From: F1-120-MAGs118 sp013360535
GTDB lineage: Bacteria > Planctomycetota > UBA1135 > GCA-002686595
Reading direction: 5' to 3'
Assembly (NCBI GenBank): GCA_026647215.1
Contig: JAPKHC010000029.1
Coordinates: 1-49,154 of the forward strand
DNA: 49,154 nucleotides
Shown: positions 8,942 through 17,615 of the stretch, piece after piece
Layout: each line of letters opens with the position of its first letter
How positions within the stretch are numbered: position 1 is the first letter of the stretch
The notes under the pieces: generated by a model
Databases searched by the model: none
Told to the model about the DNA's origin: nothing
The model's input: only the letters and a program-made list of their open reading frames with translations
Translations under genes and position numbers: made by a program

Positions 8942-11412
8942 TCGCGGACCTTGGAAACCCACCGATGACGCCGGAGTCCCACATCCTCGCGTTCGATCCG
9001 GGTCAGGACTTCAAGCTCCTGTTCCTGGCGTTCGTGCTGCCGCTGGTCGGCTACGTGATCCAGATCTTCTTCGGCAAGAAGTTGCCGCGGAAGGGTGACT
9101 GGCTGCTCACGAGCGGCCTGTTCGTCACCGCGAGCATCACCGTGCTGATGTTCGCCAAGTCGCTGTGGGCCGCGTACCACGGCGAGGAGTTCCGCCACCA
9201 CTCCGGCGACGAGGCCGGGCTGTGGTTCCACTGGTTCTACTCGAGCGACACGGTCGCCAACGGCGTGCCCAACGTCTCGGCGGCGATCTTCTACGACCCG
9301 CTGGGCGCGGCGATGCTCATGGTCGTCGGCGTCGTCAGCTTCTGCGTGCACCTGTTCTCGATCGGGTACATGCACGGCACGCCGCGCTACCACATCTTCT
9401 TCGCGAACATCTCGCTGTTCACGTTCGCGATGCTCGGGCTGGTCCTCTCGGACAACCTGCTGTTCCTGTTCGTGTTCTGGGAAGTGATGGGCCTGATGAG
9501 CTACCTGCTCATCGGCCACTTCAGCCACGATCCCTCCAGCGGCTACTTCCACAAGTGGGCCACCAAGGCCTGCAAGAAGGCCTTCCTCACCACGCGCGTC
9601 GGCGACACCTGCCTGCTCGTCGGCATGGTGATCTTCTTCTGGAAGTTCGAGACCTTCCGCTTCACCGAACTGTGGCGCCTCTCGATCGAGGAGATCGCGC
9701 GCCATCAGGCGCTGCACCCCGGCGAGTACCCGCTGTGGATGACGGTCGGGGGCCTGTTCATCTTCGGCGGCACGATCGGCAAGTCGGCGCAGTTCCCGCT
9801 GCACATCTGGCTGCCCGACGCGATGGCCGGTCCGACGCCGGTGAGCGCGATGATCCACGCCGCGACGATGGTCGCCGCCGGCGTGTTCCTGCTCGGCCGT
9901 TGCTACCCGATGTTCACGCCCGACGTGCTGTCGGTGATCGCGGCGACGGGCACGCTGACGGCGATCTTCGCGGCGACGATCGGCACGACCGCCAACGACA
10001 TCAAGGCCGTGCTCGCGTGGTCGACGATCTCGCAGTTGGGCTTCATGGTCGCGGCCGTGGGCCTCGGCGGCGTCGTCGCCGGCATGTTCCACATGGTCAC
10101 GCACGCCTTCTTCAAGGCCTGCCTGTTCCTCTCCGCGGGCTCCGTCATCCACGGCTGCCACCACGAGCAGGACATGCGCAACATGGGCGGCGTGCGCAAG
10201 TACATGCCCGTGACCTTCGCGTGCATGCTCGCCTCGACGATCGCGATCGCGGGCATCCCGTTCTTCTCGGGCTTCTACTCGAAGGACCTGATCATCCTGC
10301 GCGCCTGGGAGAACATCCTCGGCGGCAAGTTCTCGGGCGCGAGCTTCTTCGCCGCGGTCGGCCTGCCGATCGCCGCGTGCCTGACCGCGTTCTACATGTT
10401 CCGCATGATCTTCATGACCTTCTCGGACAAGTACCGTCCGGGAACGGTCGAGAGCCCGTTCGCGCACCACGCGCACGACGAGCACGGTCATGACGAGCAC
10501 GCGGCTCACGGTCACGACGACCACGGTCACCACGCTCCCGCGCACGCGGGCCACGGCCACGACGCCCATGCCCACGCGGCGAAGGCGCACGACACCCACG
10601 CGCACGACACCCACGCCAAGCACGACGACCACGGCGGACACGGAGCTCACGACGAGCACGCGACGCCGCACGAGTCGCCGCTGCCGATGCTGGTGGCGCT
10701 GTGCATCCTCGCCTTCTGCGGCGTGTTCGGCGGCCACTTCTGGCTGGCGGATCCGGTGCACAGCCTGAAGTTCTGGGAGCACGCGCACACCTGGTTCGAG
10801 GAGAGCGTGTCGTTCCAGTCGCTGTACGGCGCGGAGATCGGTGACAAGCTCGCCGCGGCGATCGCGGTCGACCACCACGCCGAGCATTCGGCGCACTGGG
10901 TCGCGCTGCCGGTCTCGCTGACCGTCGCGTCGCTCGGCATCCTGATCGCGTGGCTGATCTACGGTCGCGGCTGGGAACGCTCCCAGCGCATCGCCGGCAA
11001 GATCACGCACTCGATCCACGCCATCTACGAAGTGGTCAAGGGCAAGTACTTCGTCGACGAGACGCTCGGCACGGCCATCGTCGTCGACATGAAGAAGAAG
11101 GACGAGCCCCGCTACGAGCCGGACATCAGCGTCATCGGCGCGTCGGTGCACTTCGCCAACCTGCTCTCGTGGATCGATCGCAACGTGATCGACGCCACGG
11201 TCAATCTGGTCGGGCGCACGGGCGCCGCGATCGGCAAGGGCTCGGCCGCCTTCGACCGCACCGTCGTCGACGGCGCGGTCACCGGCGTCGGCCTCGTGAC
11301 CCAGACCTTCGGGTCGGTCGCACGCCTGTTCCAGTCCGGCCGCGTGCAGCAGTACGCGACCTTCGCGGTCTTCGGCGGGCTCGCGCTCGCCGCCTGGCTC
11401 ATCCTCCTCTAG
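8938..11412 (+). CDS. nuoL: NADH-quinone oxidoreductase subunit L with a histidine-rich insert
   Basis: An 824-residue antiporter-like proton-pumping subunit at the distal end of the membrane arm; homologues are usually 610-670 residues. The antiporter core is intact, including the LFVFWEVMGLMSYLL helix with its key Glu and the HIWLPDAMAGPTPVSAMIHAATMVAAG segment region (about 287-311). The extra length comes largely from a loop at about residues 508-578 with some 26 His mixed with Asp, Ala and Gly, before the last helices and the long C-terminal lateral region. The ATG overlaps the nuoK stop; an alternative ATG lies at 8965. Confidence 0.95.
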   Translation: MIADLGNPPMTPESHILAFDPGQDFKLLFLAFVLPLVGYVIQIFFGKKLPRKGDWLLTSGLFVTASITVLMFAKSLWAAYHGEEFRHHSGDEAGLWFHWFYSSDTVANGVPNVSAAIFYDPLGAAMLMVVGVVSFCVHLFSIGYMHGTPRYHIFFANISLFTFAMLGLVLSDNLLFLFVFWEVMGLMSYLLIGHFSHDPSSGYFHKWATKACKKAFLTTRVGDTCLLVGMVIFFWKFETFRFTELWRLSIEEIARHQALHPGEYPLWMTVGGLFIFGGTIGKSAQFPLHIWLPDAMAGPTPVSAMIHAATMVAAGVFLLGRCYPMFTPDVLSVIAATGTLTAIFAATIGTTANDIKAVLAWSTISQLGFMVAAVGLGGVVAGMFHMVTHAFFKACLFLSAGSVIHGCHHEQDMRNMGGVRKYMPVTFACMLASTIAIAGIPFFSGFYSKDLIILRAWENILGGKFSGASFFAAVGLPIAACLTAFYMFRMIFMTFSDKYRPGTVESPFAHHAHDEHGHDEHAAHGHDDHGHHAPAHAGHGHDAHAHAAKAHDTHAHDTHAKHDDHGGHGAHDEHATPHESPLPMLVALCILAFCGVFGGHFWLADPVHSLKFWEHAHTWFEESVSFQSLYGAEIGDKLAAAIAVDHHAEHSAHWVALPVSLTVASLGILIAWLIYGRGWERSQRIAGKITHSIHAIYEVVKGKYFVDETLGTAIVVDMKKKDEPRYEPDISVIGASVHFANLLSWIDRNVIDATVNLVGRTGAAIGKGSAAFDRTVVDGAVTGVGLVTQTFGSVARLFQSGRVQQYATFAVFGGLALAAWLILL

Positions 11413-11439
11413 TCAGATCGCAGACGTCCCACACTCCCC

Positions 11440-13005
11440 ATGCAGTCCCAGATCCTGACTTGGATCACCTTCCTGCCGCTCCTCGGAATGGCGGTGATCC
11501 TGTTCCTGCCCAAGACCGCGATGACGGCCATCAAGGGCGTCAGCGTGGTGGCCACGTTCATCGCGATGGTGCTCGCGACGAAGCTGTACTTCGTCGACTT
11601 CGCGCACAAGAGCGTCGCCGAGATCGAGGCCTCGCGCGGTGCCGGCGACATCCTCGGCGCGCAGTTCGTGCAGAAGATCGACTGGATCAGCTCGATCGGC
11701 GTGCAGTACTACATCGGCGTCGACGGCCTGTCCGTCGCGCTCGTGTGGCTGACGACGGTGCTGCTGTTCGTCGGCGTCATCGCGAGCTTCGGCATGGAGA
11801 AGGCGGGCAAGGCCTACTACGCGCTGCTGCTCCTCCTGCAGGTCGGCATCGGAGGCGTGTTCGTCAGCCTCGACCTGTTCCTGTTCTACGTGTTCTGGGA
11901 GGTGATGCTCCTGCCGATGTACTTCCTGATCGGCATCTGGGGCGGCCCGCGGCGCGAGTACGCGGCGATCAAGTTCTTCCTCTACACGCTGGCGGGCTCG
12001 GTGCTGATGCTCGTCGCGATCGTCGCGCTGCGTCTGGACTCGGGCACGTTCTCGATTCCCGCGCTCACCGAGCTCGCGGTCTCGGGCAAGCTGACCGGCG
12101 CGAGCCTGCCGGCGGCGGGCAAGCTGCTCGGGATGCAGTTCTCGACCTGGGTGTTCTGGTTCCTGTTCATCGGCTTCGCGATCAAGGTGCCGGTGTTCCC
12201 GTTCCACACCTGGCTGCCGGATGCGCACGTCGAGGCGCCGACGCCGATCTCGGTCATCCTCGCGGGCATCCTGCTCAAGCTCGGCGGCTACGGCATGCTG
12301 CGCGCGTGCTTCCCGCTCGCCCCGGACGCATTCCACGACTCGGCCTTCATCCTCGGGGTGCTGGGCGTGATCAGCATCGTGTACGGCGCGTTCGTCGCGC
12401 TCGGCCAGTCGGACTTCAAGAAGATGGTCGCCTACAGCTCGGTCAGCCACATGGGCTACGTGCTGCTCGGCATGGCCGCCTTCACGGTCTGGGGCATGGA
12501 AGGCGCCGTGCTGCAGATGTTCAACCACGGCACCTCGAGCGCCGCGCTGTTCCTCATCGTGGGCGTGATCTACGACCGCGCCCACCACCGCGACCTCAAC
12601 GGCTTCGGTGGCCTGTCGCAGCTGATGCCGCGCTACTGGGCGCTCACGACGCTCGGCTTCTTCGCCGCGCTCGGGCTTCCCGGTCTCGCGGGCTTCATCA
12701 GCGAGGCCATGACGCTGATCGGCGCCTTCCAGGCGAACGACACGCGTTTCCAGGTGCTCGTGCTGCTCTCGACGCTCGGCATCGTGTTCACGGCGGCGTT
12801 CCTGCTGTACGCGATGCAGCGCGTGTTCCTCGGCAAGAAGAACCCCAAGTACGAAGGCATCGAGGAGATCAGCTTCCGCGAGCTCTTCTGCCAGGCGCCG
12901 TTCCTCGCGCTGTGCATCGTGTTCGGCATCCTGCCGTACCTGTTGCTCGACTGGATGCACCCCAGCGTCCAGAACCTGCTCAACATCCTGAAGATCCAGG
13001 GCTAG
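11440..13005 (+). CDS. nuoM: NADH-quinone oxidoreductase subunit M
   Basis: A 521-residue antiporter-like proton-pumping subunit with about 14 helices. The family helix LFLFYVFWEVMLLPMYFL (about 146-163), with its buried Glu, and the HTWLPDAHVEAPTPISVILAG region (about 256-276) with the following LLKLGGYG are intact. Length is normal. The gene begins 27 bases after nuoL and is followed by nuoN after 21 bases, so all three pump subunits are transcribed together. Confidence 0.96.
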   Translation: MQSQILTWITFLPLLGMAVILFLPKTAMTAIKGVSVVATFIAMVLATKLYFVDFAHKSVAEIEASRGAGDILGAQFVQKIDWISSIGVQYYIGVDGLSVALVWLTTVLLFVGVIASFGMEKAGKAYYALLLLLQVGIGGVFVSLDLFLFYVFWEVMLLPMYFLIGIWGGPRREYAAIKFFLYTLAGSVLMLVAIVALRLDSGTFSIPALTELAVSGKLTGASLPAAGKLLGMQFSTWVFWFLFIGFAIKVPVFPFHTWLPDAHVEAPTPISVILAGILLKLGGYGMLRACFPLAPDAFHDSAFILGVLGVISIVYGAFVALGQSDFKKMVAYSSVSHMGYVLLGMAAFTVWGMEGAVLQMFNHGTSSAALFLIVGVIYDRAHHRDLNGFGGLSQLMPRYWALTTLGFFAALGLPGLAGFISEAMTLIGAFQANDTRFQVLVLLSTLGIVFTAAFLLYAMQRVFLGKKNPKYEGIEEISFRELFCQAPFLALCIVFGILPYLLLDWMHPSVQNLLNILKIQG

Positions 13006-13026
13006 GCCCCCGGGCCGGAGTACCCC

Positions 13027-14514
13027 TTGAACAACGCCTACCTCGACGGGCTCGCGTCGATCGCGCCGGAGATCGTCCTGACGGTCACGGCGCTCGGCGC
13101 ACTCGTGCTCGACCTCGTCGCCAAGGGGCGCGATTCCGTGCGCGTGGGCTACCTCACGCTGGCCGGCCTCGCCGCGACGGCGTGGTTCCTGTTCGGCCAG
13201 TGGGGCGAGCCGTCCCACACCGTGTACGGCATGGTCGCGATCGACCAGTTCGGGAACTTCTTCAAGCTGTTCTCGACCGCCGCGCTCGCCATCGTCGTGC
13301 TGTTCGTGATGCACGACCGCAACGAGCGCCGCCACGGCGTCGGGGAGTACTACTTCCTGCTCGTCGGTGCGCTGATCGGCATCTTCTTCATGGTGAGCAC
13401 GAGCAACCTGCTGCTCATGGTGCTCGGCTTCGAGCTGCTCTCGCTCTCGTCGTACTCGCTCTCGGGCTTCCACAAGGGCAACCGGAAGTCCGCCGAGGCG
13501 TCGATGAAGTACGTCATCTTCGGCGGCCTCTCGACGGGCATCATGGTCTACGGCATCAGCCTGCTGTACGGCCTGACGGGCACGATCGATCTCGCGAAGA
13601 TGGCGGGGAGCGCGAACCTGATCGCGCAGGTGACGTCGAACCCGATCCCGTTCGGCATCGCGACCGTCCTGATCCTCGCGGGCTTCGCCTACAAGATCTC
13701 GCTCGCGCCGTTCCACTTCTGGACGCCGGACGTGTACGAGGGCGCGCCGACGCCGGTGACGGCCTTCCTCGCGGTCGCCTCGAAGGCGGCGGGCTTCGGA
13801 GCGCTGCTGCGCTTCCTCGGCGCGCTGTTCCTCGATGCCGAAGGCACTCCGCTGGGTGGGTACGGCAGCCGTGTGGGCACGATGCTCGCGCTGCTCGCGG
13901 CGGTCACGATGACGCTCGGCAACCTCGCCGCGCTGCGCCAGCCGAGCCTCAAGCGCATGCTCGCCTACTCGTCGATCGCGCACGCGGGCTACGTGATGAT
14001 CGGCATCGCGTGCATGACGCGCGGCGGCTTCACGGCGGCGATGTATTACCTCGCGGCCTACTACTTCATGAACCTCGGCGCCTTCGGCTTCCTCGTGTAC
14101 TTCGAGGGCGTCACGGGCTCCGACACGGTCGACAGCCTCAAGGGCATGGGCTTCAAGGCGCCGCTGATCTCGATGGTCATGGTGGCGTTCCTCGTGAGCC
14201 TCACCGGCCTGCCGCCGACGGTCGGCTTCTACGGGAAGTACCTGCTGTTCGTCGAGGGCGTCGACAACGGCCTGATGTGGCTGGTGGTCGTCGCGGCGCT
14301 CAACAGCGTCGTGAGCCTCTTCTACTACCTGCGCGTGGCGCGGGCGCTGTTCCTGTCGAAGGCTTCGGACCGCGAGGCGGCTCCGGCGCCGGTGCTCACG
14401 GGCTTCGTGGCCGTGCTGGGCGTCGCGACCGTGGCTTTTGGCCTGTACGTGACCCCGCTGCAGGACTGGGCGACGAAGAGCCTCGACCTGATCCGCAGCG
14501 CGACGGGTTCCTGA
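13027..14514 (+). CDS. nuoN: NADH-quinone oxidoreductase subunit N
   Basis: A 495-residue antiporter-like subunit, last gene of the complex I operon. The helix LLMVLGFELLSLSSYSLSGF (about 121-140) and FHFWTPDVYEGAPTPVTAFL (about 229-248) mark the family. The start used is a TTG at 13027, giving MNNAYLDGLASIAPEIVLT; no closer ATG or GTG fits the usual N-terminus. A perfect inverted repeat 20 bases downstream probably ends the transcript. Confidence 0.95.
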   Translation: MNNAYLDGLASIAPEIVLTVTALGALVLDLVAKGRDSVRVGYLTLAGLAATAWFLFGQWGEPSHTVYGMVAIDQFGNFFKLFSTAALAIVVLFVMHDRNERRHGVGEYYFLLVGALIGIFFMVSTSNLLLMVLGFELLSLSSYSLSGFHKGNRKSAEASMKYVIFGGLSTGIMVYGISLLYGLTGTIDLAKMAGSANLIAQVTSNPIPFGIATVLILAGFAYKISLAPFHFWTPDVYEGAPTPVTAFLAVASKAAGFGALLRFLGALFLDAEGTPLGGYGSRVGTMLALLAAVTMTLGNLAALRQPSLKRMLAYSSIAHAGYVMIGIACMTRGGFTAAMYYLAAYYFMNLGAFGFLVYFEGVTGSDTVDSLKGMGFKAPLISMVMVAFLVSLTGLPPTVGFYGKYLLFVEGVDNGLMWLVVVAALNSVVSLFYYLRVARALFLSKASDREAAPAPVLTGFVAVLGVATVAFGLYVTPLQDWATKSLDLIRSATGS

Positions 14515-14534
14515 ACCCCGCGCCCCTGCGCTCC

Positions 14535-14586
14535 CTCGGGGCCCGCGCTTCGCACCCTGACCGGGGTGAGGAGCGCGGGCCCCGAG
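14535..14586 (+). terminator. Long hairpin downstream of nuoN
   Basis: The arms at 14535-14549 (CTCGGGGCCCGCGCT) and 14572-14586 are a perfect 15-bp inverted repeat. The 22-nt loop contains a smaller CACCC/GGGTG hairpin. No T-run follows, so it is either a T-poor intrinsic terminator or an mRNA-stabilising 3' structure for the nuo transcript. Confidence 0.65.
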
Positions 14587-14592
14587 ACTAGG

Positions 14593-14706
14593 ATGGAACC
14601 CATGGCCGTCGTGCTCCTGAGCCTCAGCGAAGTCCTCACGATCCTCGTGTTCGCCGCGTTTGCGGCCGGCGTGTTCCTGCTCCGCCGTCGCGGCGGCGGC
14701 GCCTGA
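14593..14706 (+). CDS. Tiny single-helix membrane protein
   Basis: A 37-codon frame (ATG 14593, alternative ATG 14602, TGA 14704-14706) encodes one clean hydrophobic helix (VLTILVFAAFAAGVFLL) flanked by a short acidic patch (SE) and a basic, glycine-rich C-terminus (RRRGGGA). Charge placement fits an N-out/C-in membrane micropeptide. It begins only 6 bases after the nuo hairpin. It could be a small accessory subunit or an unrelated micropeptide; no family is recognised. Confidence 0.4.
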   Translation: MEPMAVVLLSLSEVLTILVFAAFAAGVFLLRRRGGGA

Positions 14707-14796
14707 CGCTAGGGAACCTGCGGCCCCGTGCGGGCCGTGTGAACGAGTGCGAAGACGGTCGTGGCCTCGGTGGCTGCGCGAATCGGTTGCGCCCCA

Positions 14797-14802
14797 TAGA
14801 AT
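14797..14802 (+). promoter_or_regulatory. Candidate -10 element for the first sulfatase
   Basis: TAGAAT differs from the TATAAT consensus at one position and lies 35 bases before the ATG at 14838, in otherwise G/C-rich sequence. No clear -35 hexamer is seen. Confidence 0.4.
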
Positions 14803-14837
14803 CGGGGGCGAGCGCCTCCCCCAGAGCGCTCGGCACC

Positions 14838-16166
14838 ATGATCGCCACCTTGCTCCTGACCCTCGCGGCCCCGTCGGCGCCCGCGCAGGCCGTCTCGACG
14901 CCGCAGAACGTGCTGGTCATCCTCGCCGACGACGTCGGCTGCGACATGGTCGGGCTCTTCAGCGGTCACCCCGACGCCCCGCCGACGCCGCACATCGACG
15001 CGCTCGCGGCCTCCGGCGTCGCGTTCCAGGCGGCCTACACCGATCCGATCTGCTCGCCGACGCGCGCCTGCGTGCTCACCGGGCGGTATTCGTTCCGCAC
15101 GGGCGTCGGCAACTACCTCGCGCCGACGCCGATCCTCGAGCATTCGCTGCAGCCCGACGAGGTGACGATTCCCGAGGCGCTGGCGAGCGTCGCGCCGTGG
15201 CCGTTCGACACGTCCGCGATCGGCAAGTGGCACCTGACGGCGCTGCCGCAGTCGATCGCGCTCGGCCCCAACCAGCAGGGTTTCGCGTGGTTCGAGGGCG
15301 TGGCCGGCAACCTCTACCTCGGGCAGAACTTCTACTCGTACACCGAGATCCGCAACGGCGTCCCGACGCTCGAGACGACGTACGCGACGACGGAGCAGGT
15401 CGACGACGCGCTCGCGCGGGTCGCGGTGATGCGCGAGCCGTGGTTCCTGTATCTGGCGACGAGCGCCGGCCACCAGCCGTGGCACGCGCCGCCGCCGGCG
15501 CTGCACACCTACAACTTGGTCGGTGTGCCGGACGCCAGCCCGAACGAGCACTACCGCGCGTCCGTGCAAGCGCTCGACAGCGAGCTCGGGCGACTGCTCG
15601 CGGGCATTGATCCGGCGGTGCTCGCACGCACGACCGTGATCCTGATGGGCGACAACGGCTCGCCCAACGAGGTCGTCACTGCGCCGTCGATCTCGGGCAA
15701 GAGCAAGGGCACGCTGTTCGAAGGCGGCGTGCGCGTGCCACTGATCATCTCGGGCCCGCAGGTCGCCTTCCCCGGCAGCCAGTGCTACTCGCTCGTCAAC
15801 TCGGTCGACCTGTTCCCGACCGTGCTGGACCTGTGTGGCGTGCCGCCGAGCGCGCAGGCGACGCTGCGGCCGCACGACGGCCTCAGCCTGACGCCGTACC
15901 TCGCCGCGCCTTGGAGAGCGCCGCTGCGCTCGTGGGTCTTCGCGACGAAGTTCCTGCCCAACGGCTTCGGGCCGTACACGTCGATCGGACGCATGATCCG
16001 TTCGTCGCGCTGGAAGCTGATTCGGCGCGACGGGCAGTCGGACCTGTTCTTCGACATGGCGAGCGCGCAGGGCGAGAACCTGAACCTCGCCGGGGCGCCG
16101 ATGGGCCTCACGGAACGTGCGGCCTACGGGCGGCTCGCGCGGCAGCTCGACGAGCTCGTCCGCTGA
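14838..16166 (+). CDS. Exported sulfatase (formylglycine type)
   Basis: A 442-residue type I sulfatase. The ATG at 14838 gives a signal peptide (MIATLLLTLAAPSAPAQA) cut near residue 18, so the enzyme should act in the periplasm or outside; an upstream frame extension has no signal. The metal-binding Asp pair is in LADDVG (29-34), and the motif C72-S-P-T-R matches C-x-P-x-R, where Cys becomes formylglycine. GKWHL and MGDNGSPNE supply further active-site residues. It probably removes sulfate from a sulfated glycan. It is paralogous to the next gene, sharing TTEQVDDALAR and PWFLYL. Confidence 0.92.
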   Translation: MIATLLLTLAAPSAPAQAVSTPQNVLVILADDVGCDMVGLFSGHPDAPPTPHIDALAASGVAFQAAYTDPICSPTRACVLTGRYSFRTGVGNYLAPTPILEHSLQPDEVTIPEALASVAPWPFDTSAIGKWHLTALPQSIALGPNQQGFAWFEGVAGNLYLGQNFYSYTEIRNGVPTLETTYATTEQVDDALARVAVMREPWFLYLATSAGHQPWHAPPPALHTYNLVGVPDASPNEHYRASVQALDSELGRLLAGIDPAVLARTTVILMGDNGSPNEVVTAPSISGKSKGTLFEGGVRVPLIISGPQVAFPGSQCYSLVNSVDLFPTVLDLCGVPPSAQATLRPHDGLSLTPYLAAPWRAPLRSWVFATKFLPNGFGPYTSIGRMIRSSRWKLIRRDGQSDLFFDMASAQGENLNLAGAPMGLTERAAYGRLARQLDELVR

Positions 16167-16167
16167 C

Positions 16168-16186
16168 CCCCGCTTGCCCTGCGGGG
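16168..16186 (+). terminator. Short hairpin between the two sulfatase genes
   Basis: CCCCGC (16168-16173) pairs with GCGGGG (16181-16186) across a 7-nt loop, starting right after the first sulfatase's stop codon. There is no T-run, and a TAGACT -10-like hexamer starts one base later, so the hairpin may separate two transcription units. Confidence 0.35.
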
Positions 16187-16192
16187 TAGACT
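16187..16192 (+). promoter_or_regulatory. Candidate -10 element for the second sulfatase
   Basis: TAGACT lies 45 bases before the ATG at 16238 and fits the TANNNT pattern seen elsewhere in the window. A ribosome-binding CCGGAAG patch lies nearer the start. Confidence 0.3.
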
Positions 16193-16237
16193 CGTCCTGA
16201 CCGGAGGTCCGTCCGCGGGCCGCCGGAAGCAATTTCC

Positions 16238-17614
16238 ATGAAGCTCCTGTCCCGTGCCGTCTCGATCTGCGCGCTGGGCGTCCTCGCGACGTGCGGCGGG
16301 GGCGGCGGCGGCGGGAGCGGCGGTGGGGGAGGCACGGCCAACGCGACCAACGTGCTCCTGATCGTCGCCGATGACCTCGGGGTCGACATGCTGAGCGCCT
16401 GGGGCGTGCACCCCAACGTGCCGCCGACGCCAAACCTCGATGCGCTGATCGCGCAGGGCGTGCTGTTCGAGCGCGCCTACACGGCGCCGAGCTGCTCGCC
16501 GACGCGTGCGGCGGTGCTCACCGGGCGACTGGGCTTTCACACCGGCCTCGGCAAGCCGATCGACCAGTGGCTGCCCGAGCACGCGCTCGAGCTCGACGAG
16601 CGCACGCTCCCGGAAGTCCTGAGCGCGGGCAGCGCGGCGCCGATCCACAACGGCGCGATCGGCAAGTGGCACTTGGGCTCCGAGAGCTTCTTCGGCGCCG
16701 ACCACCCCAACCTGCAGGGCTTCGAGTGGTTCCAAGGCACGCTCGGCAACCTGTTCTTCGGCGACACGTACTTCCAGTACACGAAGGTCACCAACGGCGT
16801 CGCGGGCACGAGCACGACCTATGCCACGACCGAGCAGGTCGACGACGCGCTCGCGCGCATCGACGCGATGCCGCAGCCGTGGTTCCTGTACCTGTGCTTC
16901 AACGCGCCCCACGATCCGCTGCACGCGCCGCCGCCGGCGCTCCACACGTACAACCTCTCCGGTCCGCCGGAGCAGACGCCGCACGAGCACTTCTGCGCGG
17001 CCGTGCAGGCGATCGACACCGAACTCGGACGGCTGTTCGCCGGCATCGATCCGGCGGTGCTCGCCAACACGACGGTGATCTTCATGGGCGACAACGGCTC
17101 GCCCAATCAGGTCGTGATCCCGCCGTCGATCGCGGGCCAGTGCAAGGGCACGTTGTTCGAGGGCGGCGTGCGCGTGCCGCTGGTGATCGCGGGCAAGAAC
17201 GTCGATGCGGTGGGGCAGCGCTGCAGCGCGCTCGTGCAGTCGGTCGACCTGTTCCCGACGATCGTCGAGCTGATGGGCGCGAACCTCGCGCAGGGCCTGG
17301 GTGACGGCCGGCCGATCGAAGGCCAGTCGCTCGCGCCCTACCTCGCGGACGCCGCGCATCCGGCGCTGCGCGAGTACGTCGTGGCCGAGCGCTTCTCGCC
17401 GAACGGCTACCCGCCCTACAACAGCTACACCGCGATGGTGCGCGACGTGCGCTGGAAGCTCCTGCGCCGCGACAACCAGCAGGATGCGCTGTACGACATG
17501 CAAGGCGTCGACTTCGAGGGCACGAACCTCAACGACGGCGACCTCACGCAGGAAGAGACCGACGCACTCGCGCGCCTGCAGGCCGCGCTCTCGGCGGCGC
17601 TGCCGGGGCAGTGA
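16238..17614 (+). CDS. Sulfatase (formylglycine type), putative lipoprotein
   Basis: A 458-residue type I sulfatase with metal-site VADDLGVD (43-50) and the formylglycine motif C86-S-P-T-R. GKWHLGSE and MGDNGSPNQ are the other conserved active-site stretches. The N-terminus is a signal sequence ending LATC at residue 19, followed by a glycine-only linker of about a dozen residues with one Ser; this looks like a lipobox with an unusual Thr at -1 and a flexible tether. It is a tandem duplicate of the preceding gene, about the same length and sharing long near-identical stretches. It ends 1 base from the stop of the convergent third sulfatase. Confidence 0.92.
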   Translation: MKLLSRAVSICALGVLATCGGGGGGGSGGGGGTANATNVLLIVADDLGVDMLSAWGVHPNVPPTPNLDALIAQGVLFERAYTAPSCSPTRAAVLTGRLGFHTGLGKPIDQWLPEHALELDERTLPEVLSAGSAAPIHNGAIGKWHLGSESFFGADHPNLQGFEWFQGTLGNLFFGDTYFQYTKVTNGVAGTSTTYATTEQVDDALARIDAMPQPWFLYLCFNAPHDPLHAPPPALHTYNLSGPPEQTPHEHFCAAVQAIDTELGRLFAGIDPAVLANTTVIFMGDNGSPNQVVIPPSIAGQCKGTLFEGGVRVPLVIAGKNVDAVGQRCSALVQSVDLFPTIVELMGANLAQGLGDGRPIEGQSLAPYLADAAHPALREYVVAERFSPNGYPPYNSYTAMVRDVRWKLLRRDNQQDALYDMQGVDFEGTNLNDGDLTQEETDALARLQAALSAALPGQ

Positions 17615-17615
17615 G

